Of a stretch of DNA of 64,000 bases, positions 1 through 10,469 are shown piece after piece. The position numbers and the translations under genes are program-made. The DNA lies in contig CM075103.1 in NCBI GenBank assembly GCA_037576195.1, positions 19,530,001-19,594,000 of the forward strand. The letters run 5' to 3'. The notes under the pieces are model-generated. The model ran no database searches and was not told the DNA's origin. It saw only the letters and a list, made by a program, of their open reading frames with translations. Position 1 is the stretch's first letter; each line of letters begins with the position of its first letter. Source of the stretch: Phytoseiulus persimilis. Lineage: Eukaryota; Arthropoda; Arachnida; Mesostigmata; Phytoseiidae.

Positions 1-339
1 TCTCATGCTTTTTCTCCTGCTCACTTTGCAGCCCAGACAATAAGCTCCATCTGGGGAGATTCACTCAGCCTCCCCCCCCCCCCCCGACGTTTCACGTTGT
101 CGGAGTCGTATCTGCTCTCCTCCGTCTCGACAGTCCTCGGTGTATACAAACGGCATGTCCGAAATTTAGATCCGCTCTGGAAGCCTGTCGGATCGAGACT
201 CGGACTCCAGGAGATCCGTATCCGAAACCAGCCAGGCTCATCGGCGATATCGACCCGAGCACCGGTGATCCACAAGGGTATCACTCTCAGAACGGCTCGG
301 AATTTTCGACCGAAGCTTCGGGCAGAGCTCGCCACTTAG
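1..339 (+). other. Possible 3' splice site followed by open frame to 339
   Basis: The window opens with a pyrimidine-rich stretch ending in TTTGCAG at 25-31, a good match to a metazoan 3' splice site. One forward frame is then open from base 1 to a TAG at 337-339. It crosses a 14-base C run that would encode prolines. The residues after it resemble no family I know, and the opposite strand is also open over the same bases. It may be the edge of an exon whose gene lies outside the window, or chance. Confidence 0.15.
72..85. repeat. Poly-C tract, 14 nt
   Basis: An uninterrupted run of 14 C. It belongs to a set of long G/C homopolymers scattered over the window. Confidence 0.95.
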
Positions 340-2790
340 TCTTCAACCGTGAGCCACTCCAATCTCCTCTGGACACCAGGCTCTCCACATGCGTTTGAGG
401 AACTCGGAAAGAGCGATTCTGACGCTTCGGGGAATCGGCTGACGATTGGAATCGCGCACGCAGCTTCGCTGAATCTCTTCCGAGAGCTGATCAGATCGTT
501 CGGGCTCCTTCTCGAGCTTGTCTCTCCGGAAAACTCGCTCGTGGGTCAGGACGGATCCCGTAAGCCCTCGAGGGTTCGGAATCGTGCAGCCTCGCTCCAG
601 AGGTTCCGGGAGTGACAACCTGACACCCCGCACATCCGGCAATTCAAGTTTCTAGTGTTCCATTTCGCGTTTCTCCGAAGGGAGTCCAACACCTGAGATC
701 CGGCGAGCCGAATGTACTGCATTCTGTTGCACCGAGGATTTGTGAACAGCTCCGACAAACACCAGAGGAGCCTCCGTTCCAAAGCGCCTGACATCATAGA
801 AATGGTCGGTGAGTAGAGAAGCGATACGGCGTCTCGTTTTTCAATCACGAACTCCACTAGACGACTTTCCTCAGAATCCATAGAAGAAGCATAGCGGCGA
901 CAGGGCGAGAGGGCGCTCGCAGTTTTCCAATGTGATGGTGTCGCGTCCGTGCTAACATTGTGGCCATCGTGTGCGAGGGGAGAGGAGGTTAGGACAACGT
1001 ACGATTCGCATCCTGACGATGGAGCAGCCTCGTTCTTCGGTGGTTTGCATCCGACCACCCTTAGACTATGTGAGACTCATTCACGGTTCCCGGACGGCGC
1101 TGTACGAGCCGACCAGTGGGTCGTCTGCCGGAGACCTGTGCCAAAAAGGACGGAGCAACCGAGGCCTCTAACCTCAGTCCGAATCCGTATAGCCTCGACC
1201 GGATGTGTTTCCGTGGACCCGTGGTCCCAGAATCGCGATCGACCGCGAGAGCCCTTTGATGGCAGGTGACTAAGACCTTTACCATCATGAATATTCAACA
1301 TGAAGAGCTAGTTTCCGTAACTAAGAGGAGTTTTTTGGGAGCTGCCCACTATTGGCTCCTGAGCTGTCTGCGGTTCCGGAGCCACGAACTCGTACCCCTG
1401 CGGGAAGGAATAGTTCGCTCAGATGTAAGGAGTGCGATCTGACATGTATTCAAACTCTCATGGAGCTCTCTGCGGTCTTGGGGTCCGGTGTCGCGGAAAG
1501 CGTCGGATTTCGGACAAGTTTGGGAAAGACTCTTTCCGATAGAACACACTTCTGCCCGTGCGAGGGGAGTCGGCCCGCATATCGGGAGCCTCCTTCGTGA
1601 CTTACGAGGCTCTGACAGGATTCGAAACGGGCGTACGAGAACTCAGACAATGACCGAGTGAGAATTACGTGATTCATGATGGTGCAGATCCTCATGCTCC
1701 GAACAAACCGCTACCGATTCAAGAGATTTGTCTCCGGGACCGGAACGATTGCGGAGACGAGGTTAGCATCATGAACCTGGAGAACTTCTTGAATGATTGG
1801 AAGATTCGTCATGCCTTTTCGGTAACCGTGAAAGGCCCATGAGGCCTCATCCGTTGAGCACAGAAACTCATCCCTCGCGCCGTACTTACGCTGCCGTTTT
1901 CGCGAGGACATATCTTCGAGCCCTGTAGCACACGCATCTGGGCTGCAAGGCTCGACACACCATGGGATACGAGCCCCGCAGGAAAGAAACAAGCTCTGGA
2001 ATGATTCAAGACCCAATTCAGGGTCCTGAATGGTCTTTCGGGACCACAATCGGAATCCGGCAGGAACCACACCTTTCTCATCAAATGAGGACTCTCCATT
2101 TTAGACGAGCGAAACTGATCTGATTGGTGAATCTGCGAACTGAATGCCGCGACTCGAGGGAGTTTCGATTGATCGGACCTGATCGCCAATTCAACTGCGC
2201 TCCGACTCCATCACGCGAAATAATTTTGAATCGACCGCATATGGGGAAAGAGAAGCTTCCAACGAGCATCATATGACTGGAACGTTGGTGGCATCTATGA
2301 CAAATAGATGCCACTTGAGCTGCAGCGAGCATTGGGTTCTGATGGGACCGGTGCTCAGGAACTCCCAACACTTCCAGAGCAAGTCTCGCTCGTTTGTTCT
2401 TTCTATTCGATCACGCACCCACGCGTCGCGATCGTTCCTCCTCGATTCTGAATCGTGGATTTAACGAGGAGCGAAAAGTACTCGAACGCAGGAATCTCTG
2501 ACGATGTTCTCGGTTGAGCGGCTCGTGAATTATTCATCAGGTATTGCGTCTATTTCACGTCGTCATCGTTGTAGTCGTAATCGGAGAACGAACTCTGATT
2601 CCTTCCATGTCTCCCGCCGATCTTTTTGCTGGAGTGCCCTGAAAATTCCAGGATTTCAGAACTCCAGCCGCTCGCGGCTAAGGGGAATCTGATGCTCATT
2701 CGAATCGATCGCCGGTAGCTTCTGTGAGCGGAGACGAAGCCTCTAGAATGAAAACCATGGCTCAGGGACCCCAATAAACTACAAGCCTCA
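340..2790. other. Intergenic or intronic stretch, no gene supported
   Basis: Open frames of up to about 170 codons occur on both strands (for example 546-1058 minus), but none has a recognisable domain or paired splice sites. A minus-strand frame at 1711-1829 reads plausibly as protein yet has no start or homologue I can name. I see no repeat and no RNA gene here. Confidence 0.5.
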
Positions 2791-2976
2791 TCGGTGTCTT
2801 CCTTGAAGGTTCATTGTATCATTCCGCCGGACGAAGAGCCCATGGGATGGAGCGTCCGTCAGGTGGAGGTACGCCAGACATCGGGCCGCTTGTCTCTATT
2901 CGACAAATACCCGGAGCAATATCAACAGACCGCAGATCTCGCAGCTCATTCCGTTTGCCAACATCGGCGAGCTCAT

Positions 2977-3012
2977 CAATTGAAGAGCCCAGATTCAAAA
3001 CGCCGTAGCTCC
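2977..3012 (-). repeat. Dispersed repeat R1, copy A
   Basis: Read on the minus strand, this core contains TACGGCGTTTTGAATCTGG followed by GCTCTTCAATTG. It shares an uninterrupted 18-base string with copy B 4.9 kb away (CAATTGAAGAGCCCAGAT on the plus strand), and the match continues imperfectly on the upstream side. In one minus frame it reads ...MWSYGVLNLGSSI..., inside an open frame from 3079 to 2819. The family is unknown to me. The repeated Leu-Gly-Ser-Ser reading in other copies hints at an ancestral coding segment, but the opposite strand is open too. Confidence 0.75.
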
Positions 3013-3145
3013 ACATTTCTCGAAGTAGAGTTCTCGGTGCGATTTCATAGCTATAGACATCTGGGATTCGATACTTCATTTCAAAGCCTCATTTCTTCTC
3101 GACTTTCTGTTGGGTATGGATCCGAAATGTCGTATTCACATCTTT

Positions 3146-3173
3146 CTCCCAGAATCAAAACGTCGCAAGTCCA
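3146..3173 (-). repeat. Dispersed repeat R1, copy F (diverged)
   Basis: The minus strand reads GGACTTGCGACGTTTTGATT and then CTGGG, matching the first part of the R1 core before diverging. In frame it gives ...EWTCDVLILGE..., parallel to copy A (...MWSYGVLNLGS...). It lies about 130 bp from copy A in the same orientation, so A and F look like a decayed tandem pair. Confidence 0.55.
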
Positions 3174-3681
3174 TTCCCCCTCCCCCGAAGTGGAAACGTT
3201 ACAACTCATTTTTCGGTCCGAATTCTCGAAGTCGCGAATCCTCACTTCCCGTGAAGATGAAGGTGGGAGGCGATGAACATTTTCCAGCTTGGTACGCATC
3301 CTGCAACACTTCCCTTTTGGACGATGTCGTTCACTTCGGCTCCTGGTATCAGATACTCATCCCCCACGACAGATGCGCTGTGAGAATTGATTTCCGGCCA
3401 CCAGGCGGAAGTTATTTTTTGCGTTCTTTTTTCTTGCGGAAGTTGTTAGATGAGCGGCATCCGATAACTTATCCTTAAACTTAACTCCTCGTGAGATGAG
3501 ATTTCATTCGATCATCACGCCTACTTCAACGTCATGGGTCAGTCTTCCTAATGAGGTTGATTCAGTTGCTCGTGGATTACACGGTGCGTCTTTCCACGAC
3601 TTATCAACATTCACTGAGCAAAAACCTGAGGTTATTGCTCCTATTTTCCCTTTCCGAGAGTGATATGAGATCCAAATGAGT

Positions 3682-3716
3682 GGAGTTGCGGCGTTCTGAA
3701 GCTGGGCTCTTCGATT
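3682..3716 (+). repeat. Dispersed repeat R1, copy D
   Basis: The plus strand reads GGAGTTGCGGCGTTCTGAAG and then CTGGGCTCTTCGATTG, differing from copy A at only a few positions. In frame it reads ...EWSCGVLKLGSSIE..., very close to the copy A reading. Its orientation is opposite to A and F, which lie 0.5-0.7 kb upstream. A stop codon lies nine codons before the core in this frame, so any ancestral gene is broken. Confidence 0.7.
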
Positions 3717-3739
3717 GAGAACGACGCGTTTCGCCACAC

Positions 3740-4340
3740 GTCCACTCTCGAGTCTTCGTCAAGTGTTTCTCCTCATCGGAATTTCAAAGTTCAGCTCGTC
3801 GATGAGCCCACATTCCCCGGAAGTGGATCCTGGCGCGTTGCCACGGCCAGAACAGCTCGCACCACTGACTAATCTTTCAGCAGTCTCTCATTCGTTTTTA
3901 CCTAAATGCTTCGGAGAAGAATGACTCTGAGGCAAATTCTAGGAAAATTACATTGTGGCGACTCGAAAGCAAAAATTCATGCCTGGCATCCCTCTCCCGC
4001 CGGGCAGGTTCAGAGGAGCGGCAGAACAACGACCTCAATAAGCTTCCAGGCTCGAAGGAACGATCCGTCGTCAAGGCTGTCAGGACGAGTAGGAAGAGTT
4101 CGTTCGTTGATAGATATAATCCTTCATTGGATCGTCTTCGGTGCATTCGTCGCTGAGTTGGGTGTTGAACTGTGGTTTCGTTCTTGAATTCGGACTTCCT
4201 CGTCCTCAACAGAGATCAAGAGCCTCATGGTCTGCGAGCGCAGCCATCGACTCGTTCAGAGCTTTAGATCATCAGCCGTGGGATCGCCGTAACGCGAGGC
4301 GCTTCGCACCACGGCCGTGAGTAGACTCTGTAGTGCGTTA
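3740..4340. other. Spacer with no supported gene
   Basis: Only short overlapping frames on both strands. No repeat, RNA gene or splice-paired exon is apparent. Confidence 0.45.
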
Positions 4341-4343
4341 AAA

Positions 4344-4526
4344 ATGAGTTATGCCAAGGAACTTTCAAGCTTCGCGGCACTTCGCTCTGATGGGCTAATT
4401 GTCAGCCTCCAGTTGATGACTGTTATGGCATCCTCATCTTTTCTCTTTATTCTTGAACCTGGATCAAACAACAGCCAAGCGAGCGATGCGAATGAAGATG
4501 TTTTGGCAGCATTCTTGGCTGGGTAA
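4344..4526 (+). CDS. Small ORF with one hydrophobic segment, hypothetical
   Basis: An ATG preceded by AAAA (A at -3) opens a 60-residue frame ending in TAA. Residues about 20-40 form a hydrophobic stretch (LIVSLQLM, then FLFIL) that could span a membrane. The C-terminal part is polar and acidic (NSQASDANED). The start context is favourable and the opposite strand offers nothing better, but there is no known family match, no visible poly(A) signal and no sign of splicing. It could be a small membrane protein, a terminal exon or a chance frame. Confidence 0.2.
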   Translation: MSYAKELSSFAALRSDGLIVSLQLMTVMASSSFLFILEPGSNNSQASDANEDVLAAFLAG

Positions 4527-4629
4527 CACCCATTGAAGCAATCGCTTGCCCGAAGCTGGCTACATCAAGTCACGTTGCTTCACTTCGCTCCAATGATTCT
4601 CGGGGAGCGGTCGCGTCACCGACCTTGGA

Positions 4630-5466
4630 TTACCATGTCCGGACTTGAAGTTTGACGGGATCCTGACAGCCAATGCAAATCGGACGCAAGACCACGAAGA
4701 AGACTCGATCTGGTTTTCGGCGGGGAGGGTTTACTCGCAACGAGCTCTCCTCGATTACAACGGAAGAGTTGTCGAAGGCCTGGGTGACTCGGATGATACA
4801 TCTCCCGTCAACGGAGTCAAGGAAAGCGTCAGATTCAGTACCAAACCAACACGGCCGTGGAAAAGGGACTTCGTGCGCAAGGGCATCCAGTTCGGACAAG
4901 TACGGTTCACGTTTGAGTGAATTGCATAGCCGCTCCGTGAAATGCAACAAAGCTGTTCGGAAAAAGAGCCTTCCTCGCGGACATAGAGAGCCGGTTCGCT
5001 CGTTGCGAGTCAACGGGGACCGCTCCGCGAGAACTTCCCTGACCGTCGACCTCAATTCCCCCCGCTGAGAGGAGGAACAGAGCCCCCGATCGCGCCATAG
5101 TTCATCCACATCTGCCATCAGGAAGTCAGAGAATTCCGAGTCGAGCAGTACGATTCGCTCGATCTTGGTCTTCAGTTGTGGAAGGAATCGGTCGAGCGCC
5201 CGAAGGATTCTGGTCCATCCTCGAAGCTTCCAGAATGCTTGCACGAACCAAACGAACAACCACTGGCTTGCTTTTCCCGGATGGAGCAACATCGCGATAC
5301 CAGCGTGAGGATGATGCGTCATGAATGAGGTCAGGGATAAAAATCGCCAGTGGGATGAAGATAGGAATAGATCCTCAATATAGATGGAAAGCAGATTGTT
5401 GGAGGAGAATCGAGAGCACACAATCGAGCTGGACGACAGACGAGATCTGTTCTCCGCAAATCCCAA
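4630..5466 (-). other. Long unassigned open frame, 278 codons
   Basis: One of the three longest frames in the window. It carries no domain I recognise, and its residues are rich in Ser, Arg, Leu and Glu, as expected from the TCG/CGA/GAG-rich composition. The plus strand is also open over most of it (4645-5068). Its C-terminal part overlaps the R2 repeat segment at 4651-4734. I do not call it a gene. A real exon inside it cannot be excluded. Confidence 0.2.
4651..4734 (+). repeat. Dispersed repeat R2, copy 1
   Basis: This begins TTTGACGGGATCCTGACAG and ends GGCGGGGAGGGTTT. The segment at 33672-33745 has the same two ends with a shorter middle. In the plus frame both start FDGILT and end with I-(R/W)-F...A.RV, which suggests a shared coding ancestor. 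The minus strand also reads through. The family is unidentified. Confidence 0.5.
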
Positions 5467-5469
5467 GGC

Positions 5470-7840
5470 GGGACCGCAGTCGAATAGTAATGATACCCGC
5501 GGCGAATCGATCAGAGATCAATTTGAGATGGATAATGGAGGTGGCTGACACTAAAGCTCGAGCCGTAGATTCGTCGTGGGTCGATCCGCTGGATCCTTGC
5601 CCTCTCTCATCTCCCCCCTCCCATCCAGCTCAGAAAACAGCGACGGGCCCGCGGACAATCGAACGCCCGCAGAAAAGACAACAAATGAGTGCTTTTAATT
5701 GGGTCTCCTTTGGCGCGTGAATGAATGGCGCTATCGACCGCTGTCACTGTCGGATGGAGCGAATATTTCCAGATGTTTGCCCTCTCGTTCCCATTCCGGT
5801 CGTTGGTTTTCCCTCTCCTCCTGAACATTCCCTCCGCGGTTTAGGAATGTTTGGACTTCGATTTCATGCACTGCTAGCATTGTTCGGGAGAACAATCTCA
5901 GCAGGCAGACTTTTGTTGATATCTCAGAGAGATGGACCGAATCGGTGGCCTTTTGCTCCGGGGTCAAACACCTGTGGTTGACACCGATATCGGGACAGCA
6001 AGGCGGCGGCAACCGGGGCAGGAGGGAGCGGGCCGGTTGACTGTGAGCGGTCGTTCGAGTTCAAGGCCCTTGGGCGCAGAGTGGGAATCGGACCGGGCCT
6101 CCTTCATGTCGGCCGCCGACTTCCCTTATGCGATAACTAGAAGGACTCTGATTGGTTAATGTATCTTTGGAAGAACTTGGGGAAGCCTGCTCAGAACCAC
6201 AACGAGAAAAGGGGTTGCTCTCACCGTACACAGCCGAGAACTTAGAGCGGTTTTCGTTCGGATCGGGATCAAGTATCCAGCGTACGATTCTGCAACCGCA
6301 ACCAGGTGAATAACGATTTCGCCATAATAATTAAATCCCAGAAGTTCTTCTGCGTTCGCCAGAAATGTGACCCCGCCCCGAAGACTGTCTCTAACGATAT
6401 AACGATAATCAACCCAAACGCATATTCACTCGATTCCCAGCGTAATTGTGAACGGTCGACACCCTTGCACAACCTGCGGTAGGGCGAGCCTCCGCGAATC
6501 GAACGAGCTCTTGCGACACCCTTGCTGAGTACTTTCGCGGCACGGCTCGGAGCAAAAGCTGAAAGAACGAGCCGTGATCGAGAGAATCGCGGGAGAAAAT
6601 CGAGAGAAATCGAAGTCTGATCCCGGAGCTCAGGTGCGAAGCTAGCGAACAGGGATTGTTCAGCTCCAGCGGTGTCATTCGGCCTCGGCCTGTCGTCGAC
6701 TTTTGGAATCCGTCTTCGACTTCGAGATTTGACAAGTTCTTTCGGCGGAAGTAGTTTGTCATTCCCCGGCTGTACCCAGCGGAGTCTGTCTTCCTGTCAG
6801 ACTGTCAGGAAGTCAAGAGACGAAGGAATTAATATTTGACTCAGGTTCGCACTCATGAGTGCTTCGGAGCTTTGTTTTCGGCGATGCTCCCAAGCAGATG
6901 GAACGAGGCTCTTAGAATGAAGGATTCGAATCGACATGCCGACAGTTTGGGACGAGGCTTCCTGTCAAATGCGTCCTGAACCAGGCCTGAATGTGCCAGT
7001 ATGCTTGCATGGTCCAACACAAATCTTTCCCATGGGACGGTGGTTTCGAACAGCTCGTCAGTCTCAGGATATATCTCTCGCTTGAAAGTAAGCTCCCAAA
7101 AAGAATGGGAACGATGGAAATCATTCCCGGCGTCGGGCCCGTCGGTGCTCTGACCCACACTCGAAACCGCCCCGGTACCACATGCAAGTGCTCGCGCAAT
7201 CGTGGTCATGGCGGATACTTTCCCGAACGGCGCGAGCAATACCACAGGAGCGATCCATTTGGAAAAATGGCGGATTCATCAAGGTGTGCGTTTGCGTAGG
7301 CATCGCACTGCTGCCAGCCTCCTTCATCCCATTCGAGGGCGCGTACAGTGCCAAGATGGATCTGGTTCGAATCTCATCCCACCCTTCGGGAGAGCCCTGA
7401 TGTAATGAGACTCCTTGCGGAAACGAGCCTCGATTCTGAGAAATCGGACTCGTAGGGATACCAAGGCAATATCGGATAGATCAATCAATGGCAGAGTCTT
7501 GCTCCTTTGTACCGTAATCCGCGAGGAAACTCGGCTTGGTCTGCCCGCTCAGGGGATACTATTTGCGAGGGCCATGATTGGAACCGAGATATCGGCCACG
7601 CTCGACGCAGCTGATATTGATTATGTCGTCCAGAAAAGTCCAAGTCTGAATAGACTTCTTGGAGGTGCTTGATCAATACTTGTTGTCCTTTCAAACACGG
7701 TGGCCAGGTCCGACACAACTGCACCATCTCTTGAACAAGATCTTTGCGGTGACCTCTCAGCGCTAGCTCGTCCTGATCGAAAGCGGCTTCGCATTGTACA
7801 AGCCTGCTTCGTCGACCAGGGAAAATCGGTAACACTCGGT
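5470..7840. other. Stretch without supported genes
   Basis: Frames of 70-130 codons occur on both strands. The most protein-like is the minus frame at 6853-7245 (130 codons, rich in aromatic and acidic residues around WELTFKREIYPETDELFETT), but it has no known domain and no clear splice partners. An ATGGCGG start at 7208 opens a 65-codon plus frame that is also unassigned. Confidence 0.4.
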
Positions 7841-7846
7841 GTCGAC

Positions 7847-7905
7847 CAATTGAAGAGCCCAGATGGAAAACGTCGTAACTACAAATTCCTAAAAGTCAAG
7901 TTGTC
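7847..7905 (-). repeat. Dispersed repeat R1, copy B
   Basis: It is identical to copy A over 18 bases and similar on the upstream side. On the minus strand it reads ...CSYDVFHLGSSIG..., in line with copies A and D. It forms the left arm of an inverted pair with copy C, separated by about 130 bp. Similarity between B and C extends over about 58 bp, including AAAAGT near the outer limit. Confidence 0.75.
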
Positions 7906-8034
7906 AAACAGCGATTCATCGAAACGATTTCAGACAACGTTAGTTTGCGCTTTTTCTGAAAACCTCCACTTCTTGCGTTCCCCAGTAGAGCGCGATATAA
8001 TGTTGTCGGAATTCGGTCCGATGAATTTTTGACT

Positions 8035-8093
8035 GACACTACTACTTTTGGGGATTCGGCGTTGCGACGTTTTGCATCTTGGGCTCTTCAATT
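8035..8093 (+). repeat. Dispersed repeat R1, copy C
   Basis: The plus strand reads GTTGCGACGTTTTGCATCTT, then GGGCTCTTCAATT, matching copies A and B with a one-base insertion. One frame gives ...ATFCILGSSILQDVG..., again containing LGSSI. Together with copy B it makes an imperfect inverted repeat that could fold into a hairpin. The frame is broken upstream, so this is a relic or a non-coding repeat. Confidence 0.7.
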
Positions 8094-8399
8094 CTTCAGG
8101 ACGTCGGACTGCTGGCAAATTCGACCCTCCCGATCCTGGCGGATTTGCGGAGCATTTTGCTGAACGTGACAATTTTGGGAGGATCGATTGCACAGAGCCT
8201 ACGGTTCTTCACTTGAGGAGAGGGGGTGTGTATGTGTCTCTGAGGAACCCAAATGTCGATGATGATCATGATCTTTGGAGACCTCAGATCATCTTGGGCT
8301 TCTCCGCTGTAGAGTCTCATCAGCTCAGGGTGTTCCACGCTCGACACGTTGGGGCTCTGCTCAGCGCGAAACCTCTGGGCTGTGGTGTACCGTTTATTT

Positions 8400-9286
8400 C
8401 ATGAATTTCGTTCAATGACAATATGCACACTGGAGTTTTTTTTTCTGCCTGATGGGAGATATCTGCGAAAAGAGTGGCTTTCTTCCAGGCAGATCGGACG
8501 CGATCGCCTCAGCACGGAGCTAACCATCCCTCCATCGTACGCGACGAGGAGATTACTCTAAAATATTTTCTACTGATCGCAACGTAGAGCATGACATTGT
8601 TGTTTCAGGCTCACACGCTGACACGGAGTGCCGCTCTCTGCCGTAGATAACACAGCTGTGTAAACTGGAAAAAGTTGCGAGGTACAGCGCCATCACTGGT
8701 AGAACAAATAACGGGGAACAGTTGGAATGTTTTCGGAACTGCCAAATGGGGCAACCGTAAATGCCCGCGTTTGACTTCGCCTGTGGGAATGTACGGCAAT
8801 CGAGTGCGGAACGACAGTCCGAGGAAATTCGGACGGAGAGCATAACTCCTCCTTCACGGGGTTGGGATGGGCCAACCAGCTGCTTCCAGTTCGTGCTATG
8901 GGCGAAGCTTCGGGTCGAATGCTGGTCGAGGTGAGAGGCATCCTCCTGGCGTCTTCACCCAAATGGTTTTCTTCTTCTATAAGGAGCTCAGAAGAACAAA
9001 GCCGATGGAACGGCCGTTGTTTTCGCTGCCGCTCTTGCGTCTTTTTTCCGCGGTTCACGCCTTGCTTGCCGTTTCTCATAACACCAGCCAGAGGAACAGT
9101 GATCATCATTTGACGATAATAATAACAACACCACCGACTAGACAGTAATAACATGGATGAATGGATGACACGTCCGACGGCTCCAGTGCAAGTGGACGCG
9201 AAGCGCGTCACGCTTCATTTTGCCGACGACGACGGCAGTGGCGAGGACGGGCGCCCAGTCAAGTAGCGGGGCTTAACGCCTCTTGA
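8400..9286. other. Stretch without supported genes
   Basis: Short frames only. The sequence includes a GATGAATGGATGA-type imperfect repeat near 9152-9166 and otherwise nothing distinctive. Confidence 0.45.
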
Positions 9287-10147
9287 TTGACTTCTTCGCT
9301 TGAGAAGTACTGGACGCGCCTGTTGCCAAGAACGGGAGATCATTTCCGGAAAAATATGTATGCCCGGAGGAAATTGAGGATCAAGAGGCATTTTCGTCAA
9401 CGTTTCATCCGGACGCGTCTGTTCAAAGTGGAGCGTGTGGCTATTCCTAATGAGAGTGGGATGCCAATGACTCATTGCTGGCCTCTGAAACGAGCAAACC
9501 GTGTCACGAAGATCGGGCTTTCACGGGTTATCAAGTCCGAAGGAACGTTTGTGTTCCCGCTGATCGAACAAGCCAGCCGTCGTGATTGGATCCAGAAGGA
9601 TAAACAAAAGAGTTTCCCTCCCTCTTCTCGGGGACGGTCGAAACAATGCGATCAGAGGAGCGGTTTCCTCTTCCAGTGCGAATTGCGGTCATGTTACGTC
9701 TCGCTTCCATGGGAAGTTTTTCGGAAATGTCGTTACCCATGCCAAGACGTTGACGGAGTCATTTCGTTCCCGGATCCGGGACGGCGCTCACCGTTCTCGG
9801 TTATTGGGATACAATCATCACCTGATGAGTCTCTCTCGTTTCGGAGTTGGGCACCGTGTCTTGGATATGAGGAGTTGCCATTCGCTCTCGGTTCATCTCA
9901 TCGGTTCGAAAGGTTGTCTTACCGCGAGTACCCGACGAGCGGGCGAATAGAGCTCCACACGGGAAAAATGCCCAGGAAATATCTCTGCAGATTTGTCGGA
10001 GTTTTCGGGACGTTTTGTGCACGCGGCTGTATTCTCAAAACTTATGCGATCCTGCGGAAGATGAAACCCATCTGCCAAAGCACTACTGCCTCTTGTGTCG
10101 ATCATTGGAGATCAACATGGCGCGAGGACAGCGGACCGACGTTGTGA
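9287..10147 (+). other. Long unassigned open frame, 286 codons
   Basis: The frame is open for 286 codons with no recognisable domain, signal peptide or membrane span. Overlapping frames of 120 codons (plus) and about 70 codons (minus) are open on the same bases, and composition is the usual Ser/Arg-rich pattern. It may be fortuitous. Its length alone is not decisive because stops are scarce here. Confidence 0.15.
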
Positions 10148-10399
10148 AAGCGGCCCTTCAGTGGCCTACCCTCCTCTGAGCACCGGGGAAACCAGGACAC
10201 TCGATAGAGGCACACATGCGGAGACTGTGGGCGGCTGCTCCTCGGCTCACCTCGCTCGGGCCCATCCCCACCGATCTCCAATCGACCGTAGATCCCGCAT
10301 CAACGAGACTTACGACCAGTGAGGACTTCGACGAGAACGCCCGCATGGCCAAGTGAGAACCGTTTGAAGATGCTGCCATTCAAACCCTCCGAGAAGTAG

Positions 10400-10460
10400 G
10401 CCATTACCGGGAATCGAACCCACAGCGACGCGGCTGCTTCAACCTCCAAGCCAAGCACCG
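10400..10460 (-). ncRNA. tRNA-like element with pol III A and B boxes
   Basis: On the minus strand, TGGCTTGGAGG at 10453-10443 resembles a pol III box A. It sits in a small hairpin (GCTT...AAGC) shaped like a tRNA D arm. GGTTCGATTCC at 10420-10410 is a good box B. Only about 12 bases separate the D arm from the T stem, too few for an anticodon arm, and neither an acceptor stem nor a terminal T run is visible. It fits a degenerate tRNA or the head of a tRNA-derived SINE better than a working tRNA. Confidence 0.25.
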
Positions 10461-10469
10461 GTCTCAATT

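Noticed and set aside
4630..5466. 278-codon minus-strand ORF as a gene
   Set aside because: No domain, overlapping open frames on the plus strand, composition-driven residues, and overlap with a dispersed repeat segment.
7360..7385. GGTTCGAATC at 7368 as a tRNA T loop
   Set aside because: The flanking five bases do not pair and no box A lies upstream at tRNA distance.
7208..7405. ATGGCGG start of a 65-codon plus frame
   Set aside because: A good start context only; no domain, no convincing donor or poly(A) signal.
9287..10147. 286-codon plus-strand ORF as a gene
   Set aside because: No recognisable domain and other frames over the same bases are also open.
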